NCBI GenBank assembly: GCA_029851965.1
Contig: JARKUW010000040.1
Location: forward strand, 1 to 32,761
Source of the DNA: Bacteroidota bacterium
GTDB taxonomy: Bacteria; Bacteroidota; Bacteroidia; Sphingobacteriales; Sphingobacteriaceae
Reading direction: 5' to 3'
Length of the DNA stretch: 32,761 bases
Shown: piece after piece, positions 1 through 8,273 of the stretch
Layout: each line of letters opens with the position of its first letter
Numbering within the stretch: the first letter of the stretch is position 1
The notes under the pieces: model-generated
What the model saw: the letters and a program-made list of their open reading frames with translations, nothing else
Told to the model about the DNA's origin: nothing
Databases searched by the model: none
Position numbers and translations under genes: made by a program

Positions 1-1838
1 CCATGACCAGTACAACGCCGAACCGCTCCTTCTTCTGGACGGGAAAGATCACGCATCCTGAAGATGATATTCTGAAGGTGAATATCCGGAATACCGATTT
101 CAGTTATGGTAAACTGCCCTGGCAGACTTTCCCCGAGCTGCTCGAGGACAACGGCATTTCCTGGAACTTCTACCAGAATGATTTAAGCTGCGGTGGTGGC
201 TTCAAAGCCGAGGAGCGCTCCTGGCTGGCGAATTATGGATGTAATCTCCTGGAGTTCTTCGCGGCCTACAATGTGAAGTTTTCCTCGCGCTACGTGCAGA
301 ACCTGCAGGTGCTGGTGGATACGCTACCTGCTGAAATCGAGAAGCTTGAGGCCGGCGAAAGCCGTACTAAGAAGCAGGAAGTGCTGGATAATGCCAGATC
401 TGAATTGCTGAAATGGAGCGAAGAAGAATTCAATAAGCTGTCCGATAAAGACAAGAACCTTTACCGGAGGGCATTCGTGATCAACTCCAAAGATCCGGAC
501 TTCCGAAAGATCACCACGCTGAATTATACAGATGATGGACAAGCGCGGGAGCTTACCGTACCCAAGGGCGACCTTTTCCATCAGTTCCGCGAGGATGTGA
601 ACACCGGCAAACTACCAGCCGTCTCCTGGCTGGCCGGCCCGCAGAACTTCTCTGACCACCCAAGTGCACCATGGTATGGCGCCTGGTATGTATCGGAGAT
701 CCTGGATATCCTGACGAAAGATCCGGAGGTTTGGAAGAAGACCATATTCATCACCACCTACGATGAGAATGACGGCTATTACGACCATGTACGGCCGTTC
801 TCCATACCCGATGAGCAAATCCCGGGTACCGGCAAGGTTTCTAAAGGTATCGACACGGAGGTGGAGCATGTGCGACTGGCGAATGAACTTAAGCAAGGTA
901 TCGCCAGGAAAGATGCCCGCGAAGCGCCGGTTGGGCTTGGCTTCCGGGTGCCCATGATCATTGCCTCGCCCTGGAGCCGTGGTGGAAAAGTTTGTTCAGA
1001 GGTTTTTGACCATACCTCTACCCTGCAATTTCTGGAAACCTTCTTCAACCGCAAGCTCGGGAAGAATATCAGGCTGGACAACATCAGCGCCTGGCGCCGG
1101 ACGATCTGCGGCGATCTGACCTCCACATTTAGCCGGTATGATGGTAAGGAAATGGAAAAAATCAACTTCCTGGACCGGAATGCACACGTGGAAAATATAT
1201 ACAACGCAAAGTTCAAAGGGGACCCTGCGGGCTTCAACAAAATATCGGCGGAGGATGTAAAGCAGTTCATCGCGAATCCGGCAAAAAGTACCGTGATGTC
1301 TGTACAGGAGAAAGGGATTCGCCCGTCCTGCGCACTTCCTTATGAGCTCTATGTAAATGGCGGCTTGAGCAAGGATAGAAAGACGTTTACCGTAAGCATG
1401 GAGGCTGGTAAGGAAGCCTTTGGAGACCGCGCAGCGGGATCACCGTTTACGGTTTATGCACCGGGTAAATTTAACACGGATACTCAAGAGGAATCTGCAC
1501 AGGTGTGCAGAAACTGGTCGTTCGCCGTGGCTGCGGGAGATAAACTGACGTACACCTGGCCGGTGAAGGCATTTGAAGATGGGACGTACCAGCTCCGGGT
1601 AGATGGTCCGAACGGGTTCTACAGGGAATTTAAAGGAACAGAGAAAGATCCAATGGTGATTGCAAACCTGAAATATGAGCGTGACGGCGTTAAAGGCAGC
1701 TTAACCGGTAATGCGGTGCTCAGCGTGATCAATCTGGATCAGGCAAGTGCCCACAGCATTGAAATCAAAGACCTTGGAAAAACAAAGCTTAGCATGAGGA
1801 AGGAACTAAAAGCTGGCGAAACGCGGGAAATATTCTGA
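1..1838 (+). CDS. Phosphocholine-type phospholipase C, 5' end cut by window, 3' end frameshifted
   Basis: Secreted phosphoesterase of the bacterial phospholipase C / acid phosphatase family, which cleaves phosphatidylcholine-like lipids to diacylglycerol and a phosphorylated head group. The reading frame is open from the left edge; residues such as NRSFFWTG and the stretch reading FPELLEDNGISW match the family interior, so the signal peptide and first catalytic motif lie outside the window. Later landmarks are GFRVPMIIASPWSRGG and VFDHTSTLQFLE (about residues 315-345 of the visible part), the metal-binding end of the catalytic domain. Two C-terminal beta domains follow. The frame stops at TGA 1836-1838, but the conserved C-terminal end continues at once in another frame (see 1829-1969), so the protein here has lost about 45 residues. 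The family call is firm; whether the frameshift is real is open. Confidence 0.85.
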   Translation, partial: MTSTTPNRSFFWTGKITHPEDDILKVNIRNTDFSYGKLPWQTFPELLEDNGISWNFYQNDLSCGGGFKAEERSWLANYGCNLLEFFAAYNVKFSSRYVQNLQVLVDTLPAEIEKLEAGESRTKKQEVLDNARSELLKWSEEEFNKLSDKDKNLYRRAFVINSKDPDFRKITTLNYTDDGQARELTVPKGDLFHQFREDVNTGKLPAVSWLAGPQNFSDHPSAPWYGAWYVSEILDILTKDPEVWKKTIFITTYDENDGYYDHVRPFSIPDEQIPGTGKVSKGIDTEVEHVRLANELKQGIARKDAREAPVGLGFRVPMIIASPWSRGGKVCSEVFDHTSTLQFLETFFNRKLGKNIRLDNISAWRRTICGDLTSTFSRYDGKEMEKINFLDRNAHVENIYNAKFKGDPAGFNKISAEDVKQFIANPAKSTVMSVQEKGIRPSCALPYELYVNGGLSKDRKTFTVSMEAGKEAFGDRAAGSPFTVYAPGKFNTDTQEESAQVCRNWSFAVAAGDKLTYTWPVKAFEDGTYQLRVDGPNGFYREFKGTEKDPMVIANLKYERDGVKGSLTGNAVLSVINLDQASAHSIEIKDLGKTKLSMRKELKAGETREIF

Positions 1839-1969
1839 ACCTGTCCGCATCCTATGGTTGGTATGATTTTAAGCTGGGTGTTACCGGCACAGGCCTTGAA
1901 CAGCATTATGCCGGCCGTGTGGAGAATGGCAGTGAGCGGTTTACGGATCCTGTGATGGGAAGGGTTTAA
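1829..1969 (+). pseudogene. Out-of-frame C-terminal tail of the phospholipase C
   Basis: Reading frame 2 from about 1829 encodes LNLSASYGWYDFKLGV, then GRVENGSERFTDPVMGRV and a TAA at 1967-1969. Phospholipase C proteins of this family end with just such a Ser-x-Ser-Tyr-Gly-Trp-Tyr-Asp-Phe segment, and the upstream frame leads straight into it. One missing base near 1828-1833 explains the break. The tail itself has no internal stop, so the break is either recent or a sequencing error. No start codon serves the tail on its own. Confidence 0.7.
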
Positions 1970-1992
1970 GCCCGGAACCACACGCCTGAACA

Positions 1993-2037
1993 ATGAAAAT
2001 GCCCCCGACAAGCATAGCTTATCGGGGGCATTTTCAT
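1993..2037. terminator. Bidirectional rho-independent terminator
   Basis: A perfect 16-base inverted repeat, arms 1993-2008 and 2022-2037 (ATGAAAATGCCCCCGA and its complement), is closed by a further AAGC/GCTT pairing around an ATA loop. The GC-rich core is flanked by A-runs on the left and T-runs on the right, so it can act on both strands. It lies between the convergent phospholipase C gene and the susD-like gene and is the only strong terminator I can see in the window. Confidence 0.85.
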
Positions 2038-2074
2038 GTGGGTTAACCTGGTGCTTTCGTGTGTGTTAACCTGG
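2037..2074. repeat. Short direct repeat containing GTTAACCTGG
   Basis: Two 15-base copies, 2037-2051 and 2060-2074, differ at one base and share TGTG-N-GTTAACCTGG with a 23-base period. They lie between the terminator and the 3' end of the susD-like gene. No function can be assigned; two copies only. Confidence 0.4.
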
Positions 2075-2114
2075 CAGTTTGTTATCTAAACTTGCCTGGC
2101 GTAGATTGATTCAC

Positions 2115-3854
2115 TTACCTGGTCCAGCCTGGATTCTGTGTGATCTTTGGATTGAGCACGATCTGGTTAAACGGGATCGGTCTTAGATACATATAGTCTT
2201 CCCAAATCCGTTTGAGGTTATTCTGCGCAAAAATATTGCCGCTGGTATTATCCGTGAGTGTATGCTGTGTGCCATTGATCACAAAATAGACCACAGCTTT
2301 TACCGGACTTGCCGGAACGGCTTTTACGAAGGCAACATCATTGGTACCATCCTCATTGAGGTCGTAGGGCGTATCCATTGCGGGGACGTAAATACCATCG
2401 TAAGGTTTCAGCAGTAAACGCCCAAGCTTCCAGCGCATGAGGTCGTCATAGCGAAAGCCTTCCAGCGCAAGTTCAATGCCCCGCTCTCTTCTGATTTCCA
2501 GTAAAGCGGCATCGCTGATGTCTGAGAAGAAATTCGCCATCAGATAGGTATCTGCAACAACAGGCATGTCGGTGTTAGAAAGACCGGCACGTGCTCTTAA
2601 CGGCTGAATGGTTGCCGCCCAGTCGGCCGCATTAAAATTACCCAGCTCTGCTTTTGCCTCCGCATGATTAAGCAATACTTCTGCATAGCGAATGATCGGC
2701 AGGGAGTTGAAGTTCTCCGCCACACCGTCTGTCGCTTTCGAGTCCAAAGTAAACTTGTAAGGCTGATATCCCGTATAGGTATAGGTGAAATCCGGCGGTG
2801 CAGCTACGCCGTCCCGTTTGTAAGCACCCATCCGAATGGTTTGCTGCAGGCGCAGGTCGCGGCCTTTAACTTCATTCCAGAAAGGAATTTTCGAGTAGTC
2901 CTCCTGATCGGTGAACCGTGATCCGTCTGCGTTCAGGAATGTATTGATGAAAGATCGCGTGAAGCTGAGCCGCTTGCCATAGGTAGCGCTTGTAAAATAC
3001 CAATTGGCATCATTCATCACCCTTAAGGATTGGCTGTTCACGGCAGCAAGCATCACCTCGTTGGTTTTTGGTACCTCATTGATAAATAGGTTGCGATAGC
3101 TCATCGTCGCTACGGCATCCACATTGAGCTGATATTGACCACTGGCCATTACTTTGGCGGAAGCATCAACAGCCTGATTAAGCCACAGGTCTGCGTCAGA
3201 AAGACCGAGTTCCGTGTGGTATTTCCGGTAGCTGCCTTCATAGAGGCAAACCCTGGATTTGAACGCGAGCGCCACCCATTTGTTCACCTGGGAGGCTGTT
3301 GCATCCTTCGCTGGAAGGATGTTCTCACAAGCAAAGTTCAGATCTTCCAGTACCTTCTTCATAACGAAGTCGCGGGTGTCCCGTGGCTTGTAAACATCAG
3401 GATCATCAACGGCAAGCGACTTGTCGTACCAGGGCTCATCTCCGAACTGCTTCACCATATCGAAGTAGAACCATGCGCGGAAGAATCTCGCAAGCCCCTC
3501 ATAGTGTTTTTTTGATGCTTCAGGGACTTCGGCCTGTCCGTATTGCTCCAGGAAGTAGTTTATGTTGCGCAGCGGTGTCCATGTCCAGCCACCGGCTTGT
3601 TCTGCAGAATAACTGCCCGAAAGGTACGTCGATACAGAGTTACCAGCGAGGTAATCACTGGTCTCATCTCCGCGTACAATATCATTTCCCTTAGGCAGCA
3701 TATTGTAAAAGGAGTTTGCATACAACTGGAGGTTCTGCTCCGTTTTGAAGGAGTTTGTAGGGGAAAGCTTATCGGGTGGATATAGGTCGAAGGACTTTTT
3801 ACAGCCCGTAATCAAGGTAAATAGCGCAACGGCGATATATGTTATTTTTTTCAT
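2115..3854 (-). CDS. SusD/RagB-family outer-membrane nutrient-binding lipoprotein
   Basis: Surface lipoprotein that captures a nutrient and acts as a lid on its SusC partner. The N-terminus has a lipoprotein signal peptide with lipobox LITGC, so Cys18 is the likely lipidated residue, followed by KK. The 579-residue length, the early NSFKTEQNLQLYANSFYNML helix and the C-terminal WEDYMYLRPIPFNQIVLNP...QNPGW ending are typical of SusD. The gene starts 23 bases after the susC-like stop and is surely co-transcribed with it. Its substrate cannot be read from the sequence; the flanking phospholipase C and glycerophosphodiesterase suggest a phospholipid-derived compound rather than a glycan, which is inference. 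Confidence 0.93.
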   Translation of the reverse strand: MKKITYIAVALFTLITGCKKSFDLYPPDKLSPTNSFKTEQNLQLYANSFYNMLPKGNDIVRGDETSDYLAGNSVSTYLSGSYSAEQAGGWTWTPLRNINYFLEQYGQAEVPEASKKHYEGLARFFRAWFYFDMVKQFGDEPWYDKSLAVDDPDVYKPRDTRDFVMKKVLEDLNFACENILPAKDATASQVNKWVALAFKSRVCLYEGSYRKYHTELGLSDADLWLNQAVDASAKVMASGQYQLNVDAVATMSYRNLFINEVPKTNEVMLAAVNSQSLRVMNDANWYFTSATYGKRLSFTRSFINTFLNADGSRFTDQEDYSKIPFWNEVKGRDLRLQQTIRMGAYKRDGVAAPPDFTYTYTGYQPYKFTLDSKATDGVAENFNSLPIIRYAEVLLNHAEAKAELGNFNAADWAATIQPLRARAGLSNTDMPVVADTYLMANFFSDISDAALLEIRRERGIELALEGFRYDDLMRWKLGRLLLKPYDGIYVPAMDTPYDLNEDGTNDVAFVKAVPASPVKAVVYFVINGTQHTLTDNTSGNIFAQNNLKRIWEDYMYLRPIPFNQIVLNPKITQNPGWTR

Positions 3855-3877
3855 GATTGTATGTGATGTATGGTAAA

Positions 3878-6800
3878 CTATAAACTGATGCTGACGCCGA
3901 GGGTGTAGGTTTTCAACATGGGATAAGCCATACCCTGTCCGGCATTCTTATTCAGTTCAGGATCTGCCTGCTCTATATTTTCTGGATCCATGTTGGGGTT
4001 GTGCTCGGACATCGGCGACCAGGTCCATAGATTTTGGCCGGTGAAATATACCCTCAGGCTGGAAACATGGATTTTATTCAACCATGCTGCCGGGAGATTA
4101 TAGCCTACAGTCAGGTTTTTCAAGCGGATATATCCTGCATTTTGCAGGTATTTGGTTTGATTGAAGGTGAGTTCCGCGTTTGAGTTTAAAGCCGTATACC
4201 CCCTTAATCTTGGGAAATAGGCATCGGGGTTAGACTCCGACCACATGTTATCGGCCACGTACTGCGGATTCCAGCTGTACGGACGGTTGTACGCGCCCCA
4301 GAACAGTGAATTGTCGGCGCCCGGCATCCAATCGCGCTTACCTACGCCCTGGAAAAATGCACCGAGAGAGAAGTTGTTCCAGGTGAAGTTTGCGTTCAGT
4401 CCGAACTGATACCTCAGAGCGGAGTTTCCAATAACCTGTTGATCACCCGGATTATTCAAGGTATTTGTACCTTGGTTGATCACACCATCACCATTGAGAT
4501 CCTTAAACTTGATGTCGCCGGGAAGTATCTTGTTTGCTGCGGACACCCGGATCAAACTTTGATCTGCATGGGTATCGATGTCATTCTGATCCTTGAAGTA
4601 CCCGTCATTTACATAGCCCCAGATCTCACCAACTTCCATTCCTTTATAATAATTCGTGATCAGATTAAGGGGATTATTGTAGTCTTCGATGATGGACTTG
4701 CTGTCTGCCAGGGTAAACCGAAGATTATATCCAATTGGCTTTGCCGTTTGAATCTGATCCTGCCAGCTCACAGATAACTCCCATCCAGTTGTTCTCAGAT
4801 CTGCATAATTGCCTTTCGGTACTGTTGCCCCGAATGTCGCTGGCAAAGGCAGTGCTTCGGTAAACATGTTGGTGGTATTTCTCCGGTACCAGTCGAAATT
4901 ACCTGTAAGCCTGTTGCTGAAGAAACTCAGATCTACCCCCAGGTTGACGGTTGTTGCGCGCTCCCAGGTCAAGCCGTCTGGCACTACATTCGGACTGGAT
5001 GTATAGTTCGGCCGCAAGCCGCCAAGCATTAGCGCAGACCGGCTTACGCTCATGGTCTCCAGGAACTGATAGGGATTGATGTTCCCGTTCCCCAGGCTGC
5101 CATAGGATCCACGTAGTTTAAAGTTGTTGACGACATTGCTTAATCCACTCTTCCAGAAACCTTCCTCGGAGATGTTCCAGCCAGCGGAGACGGAAGGGAA
5201 AAACCCAAACTGCTGACTTCTGGGGAATTTGGACGACCCGTCATAGCGCCCGTTAACTTCCAACAGATACTTGCTCTTGTAGTTGTAGGTTGCCCGGAAG
5301 AAGGCCCCTGCAGTCAGCCATTCGTTACCGCCACCGGTTAAGATGATGTTCTGCCCGTCAATCAGCGAGAAGTCCGGAAGCAATGGGTTGATGAGATTAT
5401 CGCGCTCTACAAACCGGGTACTGACTTTGGAACGCTCGTAATTGTAACCAAGTAGCACACTGAAATTGTGGTCAGCGATATGGTCGGTGTACTGCCCGTA
5501 GGCATTTAGCGCCGTATAGGAAGCATCTTCCGTACTGTTGTTTAACTTGCTCAAGCCCCTTTGAAGAAACACGCCCGGAGCGGTGCTGTACGGCACCGGT
5601 GTATAAAGATAGCTCCGGTTAAACGAGGTCTTGTCAAAGGTAAAGTCACCATTGATCTTCAACTTGTCTTCCAGAAAGCTGGACTGCAGCCGGGTCGTGT
5701 TCCGCGTCTGCTTTCTTGCTTCGTCGCTATAATTGTTTCCGGAAATGAAGCTACCGAAAACAATTGAAGCGTTTTCTGTCAGCGTACCATCGGGATTATA
5801 CAACATCGCAACGGGAAAAGCCTCATCGGAGATCCGCCGCCAAACAGGTGTATTGCTTGGGTGGTTCAATATCGGCGTATAGTAATCACGCGCATTGTAG
5901 GTGATGTCATTCTCTATCCGCAACCACTTCGTGGCCTGAATACCACCTTTTGCCCGCAGGTTATACTGGTTGAATTTGTCCGGATTGTAGCGGAAGATGC
6001 CACCCTGGTTGTTGTACCGGCCGGACAGGTAAAAGTCTGTTTTGCCACTGCTGCCGGATACACTTACCTGCTGATCCATCGCAGGTGTACGATCGGCATA
6101 GAGCTCCCCGAGCCAGTCGGTGCTGCCATAATAGATGTACTTGCCGGTAGCGGGATCGATATCTGTAGAAGGTAAGTTTCCGGAGAGCGACCGGTTTTTT
6201 AGCTCTTCAAGATACTGCTGGGACCACGGAAATATGCTGTTGGCCTTTTGTGGGTCAGCGCTGTAATCGTTCCAGGCGTTAAAAGCATCGTTGAAAGTTT
6301 GTCCCCATTGGTAACCGTCGGTAACCATATCTTCCTTGATGATCCGCTCATTAAGCGAATAGCTGGAGCTGTAGTTTACGGAGACACGATCCCGGGCTGG
6401 CTGCTTGGTTGTGATGAGAACGACGCCAAAGGCACCTCTGGAACCATAGATTGCCGCTGATGCAGCGTCCTTCAGTACCGTTACACTCTGAATGTCATTC
6501 GGGTTCACCAGATCGGGATCACCGGGCACACCATCAACCAATACGAGTGCAGATCCGCCGGCGCCGATAGATGTGGTGCCCCGCACATTATAGGTCGCGC
6601 TCCTCGTGGGCTTACCGTCGGTAATGCGGATGTTTAAGTTGGGTATGGCGCCCTGCAGTCCTTTCGTGGTGCTGTTCAAAGGTCTGTCCTCAAAAACCTC
6701 CGAGCCCACCTGGTCAACAGCTCCGGTGAGATTGGCCTTCTTCTGTGTGCCATAACCAACGACAACCACTTCGTTCAGGTCATTGTTCTGTTCCACAAGA

Positions 6801-7180
6801 ACAACGTTTAATACGGTTTGATCCTTAAGCATCAACTCCTGTGTCACATACCCGCTATAGCTGAATACAAGTGTGGCCGTTGGGCCCGGTACCGAAATGC
6901 GGTAATCACCATTGGTGTCTGAAATGGCGTAAGCGCTACCGCCTTTAACACGCACCGTCACACCCGGCAAGGGTCCGTTTTTGTCTGTCACCCTTCCATT
7001 GATGAATATCTGCTGTTTTTCTGAATGGGAAACTAAATACAAATTGCCGTGCACGTTTGACGCGATCGCCTTCGGGGCGCCGGCGACCAAAATAGCCGCC
7101 GTAAGTTGCAGAATGGGAAATAGCTTAAATGCGGTGCAATTCCTTTTTCTTAATTTAAGTGCTGTAAAATTTCTACTCAT
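3878..7180 (-). CDS. SusC/RagA-family TonB-dependent outer-membrane transporter
   Basis: TonB-dependent outer-membrane channel that imports what the SusD partner binds. I place the start at ATG 7180-7178 because it gives a sensible signal sequence (basic MSRNFTALKLRKRN, then a hydrophobic stretch ending near PKAIAS) and has AAAAGG upstream. The open frame runs back to 7300, but those 40 residues look unlike a signal peptide. In order: signal peptide; carboxypeptidase-regulatory-like domain (FINGRVTDKNGPLPGVTVRVKGG region); the SusC signature NEVVVVGYGTQKKANLTGAV; plug domain; and a long beta-barrel ending in a hydrophobic residue pattern (TLGVSISL). There is no N-terminal STN domain, so direct control of an anti-sigma factor is unlikely. 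First gene of a two-gene operon with the SusD-like gene. Confidence 0.93.
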   Translation of the reverse strand: MSRNFTALKLRKRNCTAFKLFPILQLTAAILVAGAPKAIASNVHGNLYLVSHSEKQQIFINGRVTDKNGPLPGVTVRVKGGSAYAISDTNGDYRISVPGPTATLVFSYSGYVTQELMLKDQTVLNVVLVEQNNDLNEVVVVGYGTQKKANLTGAVDQVGSEVFEDRPLNSTTKGLQGAIPNLNIRITDGKPTRSATYNVRGTTSIGAGGSALVLVDGVPGDPDLVNPNDIQSVTVLKDAASAAIYGSRGAFGVVLITTKQPARDRVSVNYSSSYSLNERIIKEDMVTDGYQWGQTFNDAFNAWNDYSADPQKANSIFPWSQQYLEELKNRSLSGNLPSTDIDPATGKYIYYGSTDWLGELYADRTPAMDQQVSVSGSSGKTDFYLSGRYNNQGGIFRYNPDKFNQYNLRAKGGIQATKWLRIENDITYNARDYYTPILNHPSNTPVWRRISDEAFPVAMLYNPDGTLTENASIVFGSFISGNNYSDEARKQTRNTTRLQSSFLEDKLKINGDFTFDKTSFNRSYLYTPVPYSTAPGVFLQRGLSKLNNSTEDASYTALNAYGQYTDHIADHNFSVLLGYNYERSKVSTRFVERDNLINPLLPDFSLIDGQNIILTGGGNEWLTAGAFFRATYNYKSKYLLEVNGRYDGSSKFPRSQQFGFFPSVSAGWNISEEGFWKSGLSNVVNNFKLRGSYGSLGNGNINPYQFLETMSVSRSALMLGGLRPNYTSSPNVVPDGLTWERATTVNLGVDLSFFSNRLTGNFDWYRRNTTNMFTEALPLPATFGATVPKGNYADLRTTGWELSVSWQDQIQTAKPIGYNLRFTLADSKSIIEDYNNPLNLITNYYKGMEVGEIWGYVNDGYFKDQNDIDTHADQSLIRVSAANKILPGDIKFKDLNGDGVINQGTNTLNNPGDQQVIGNSALRYQFGLNANFTWNNFSLGAFFQGVGKRDWMPGADNSLFWGAYNRPYSWNPQYVADNMWSESNPDAYFPRLRGYTALNSNAELTFNQTKYLQNAGYIRLKNLTVGYNLPAAWLNKIHVSSLRVYFTGQNLWTWSPMSEHNPNMDPENIEQADPELNKNAGQGMAYPMLKTYTLGVSISL

Positions 7181-7222
7181 TAGCTTTACCTTTTGTTTTA
7201 GAGATGGATTCGATTCTTGCGG

Positions 7223-7230
7223 CAAAACTA
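7223..7230 (-). promoter_or_regulatory. Candidate -7 element for the susC-susD operon
   Basis: Read on the minus strand, this is TAGTTTTG, an exact match to the Bacteroidota -7 consensus TAnnTTTG. It sits about 43 bases ahead of the preferred susC start, leaving a leader of about 35 bases. No convincing TTTG -33 element is visible upstream, so the call is tentative. Confidence 0.3.
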
Positions 7231-7367
7231 GATTGAGCATGTTAACACAGTATTTCACATACATTAACTCGCTAAACCCACTGTAAAATTCTTGAACCAA
7301 AAGGATAACCCGTTCTTAAATCACTGGTAACAGTGCGCTAACATAGACCTCATACGTTTGAAAGATC

Positions 7368-8273
7368 ATGAAAAACAGTTCGCCTTCAATTCTTCCAATC
7401 CTGCTCTTACTTGTCTTTTCCGGTTTAACGGGTTCAATGGCAGCGGCACAGGAGCAGCAACTACACAAAACTAAACTCCGCAAACCAGCCAACCTCCACG
7501 CCTATTTCCATTATACCGGAAACAAGGCGCCTATTGTAAGCGGACATCGTGGTGGTAAAGAAGACAATCTGCCCGAAAACTCCATTGCCGCGTTTGAAAA
7601 TACCTTAAAGTACACGCCTTCATTTTTCGAGATCGATCCAAGGCTAACAAAGGATAGTGTCATCATTCTGATGCACGATGCGACCCTGGAACGTACCACC
7701 ACCGGAAACGGCAAAGTATCGGATTACACCTGGGCGGAACTTCAGGAGCTGAACCTGAAAGATGCGGATGGAAATGTGACCAGCCATCGCATTCCAACGC
7801 TGGCGGAGGCCATCGACTGGGCGAGGGGAAAAACCATTCTCAGCCTCGACTATAAAGGTGTCCCCTACAGCATGACAGCAGCGTTAATTGCGAAAAAGAA
7901 AGCCCATGCTTTCGTCATGGTTGGCATTCAGAACATGAAGCAGGCACAGTTTTACCTGCAGGACAACAAGAACTACATGTTTGCAATACTTATTGACAGT
8001 TCCGAAAAACTAGCCGAAGTGGAGCGCGCCGGAGTTCCGCTTAAGCAGGTTATGGCGTACGTAGGCCCCCAGGATAAGCCTGAAAATAAGCCGCTATATG
8101 ACTTATTACATCAAAAAGGAATGATGTGTATGGTTGCTGCGGCACCCGTGTACGACAAGTTGCAGAATGCCGAAGAAAGGAAATCTGCGTACCAGCAGAT
8201 CATCCGGAGCGGTGTGGACATCATAGAATCTGATCTCCCGATTGAGGTTTCCAGAGTGCTAAAGGGGCTTTAA
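7368..8273 (+). CDS. Secreted glycerophosphodiester phosphodiesterase
   Basis: Hydrolyses glycerophosphodiesters such as glycerophosphocholine to glycerol-3-phosphate and the alcohol, probably in the periplasm. The 301-residue protein starts with a signal peptide (hydrophobic residues 8-22, AAAQ cleavage site near 25-28). The GDPD TIM-barrel motifs are in order: GHRGG with catalytic His60-Arg61, LPENS with Glu70-Asn71, FEIDPRLTKD for the metal-binding acid pair, then LMHDATLERTT with the second catalytic His, and IPTLAEAI. It is divergent from susC-susD, and a phospholipase C lies on the other side of that pair, which fits a phospholipid-degrading locus. Its last 15 bases overlap the 3' end of the convergent sensor kinase gene. 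Confidence 0.92.
   Translation: MKNSSPSILPILLLLVFSGLTGSMAAAQEQQLHKTKLRKPANLHAYFHYTGNKAPIVSGHRGGKEDNLPENSIAAFENTLKYTPSFFEIDPRLTKDSVIILMHDATLERTTTGNGKVSDYTWAELQELNLKDADGNVTSHRIPTLAEAIDWARGKTILSLDYKGVPYSMTAALIAKKKAHAFVMVGIQNMKQAQFYLQDNKNYMFAILIDSSEKLAEVERAGVPLKQVMAYVGPQDKPENKPLYDLLHQKGMMCMVAAAPVYDKLQNAEERKSAYQQIIRSGVDIIESDLPIEVSRVLKGL

Noticed and set aside
1822..1838. Programmed -1 ribosomal frameshift joining the two phospholipase frames
   Set aside because: The zero-frame codons CGG GAA ATA TTC do not form an X-XXY-YYZ slippery heptamer and no strong stem lies just downstream; a simple one-base loss is more likely.
7181..7300. Longer SusC start at 7300
   Set aside because: The extra 40 residues do not resemble a signal peptide, whereas the ATG at 7180 begins a typical one.
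7353..7360. TACGTTTG as a -7 promoter element for the glycerophosphodiesterase gene
   Set aside because: It matches TAnnTTTG exactly but ends only seven bases before the ATG, which would leave almost no leader; no -33 element is present.
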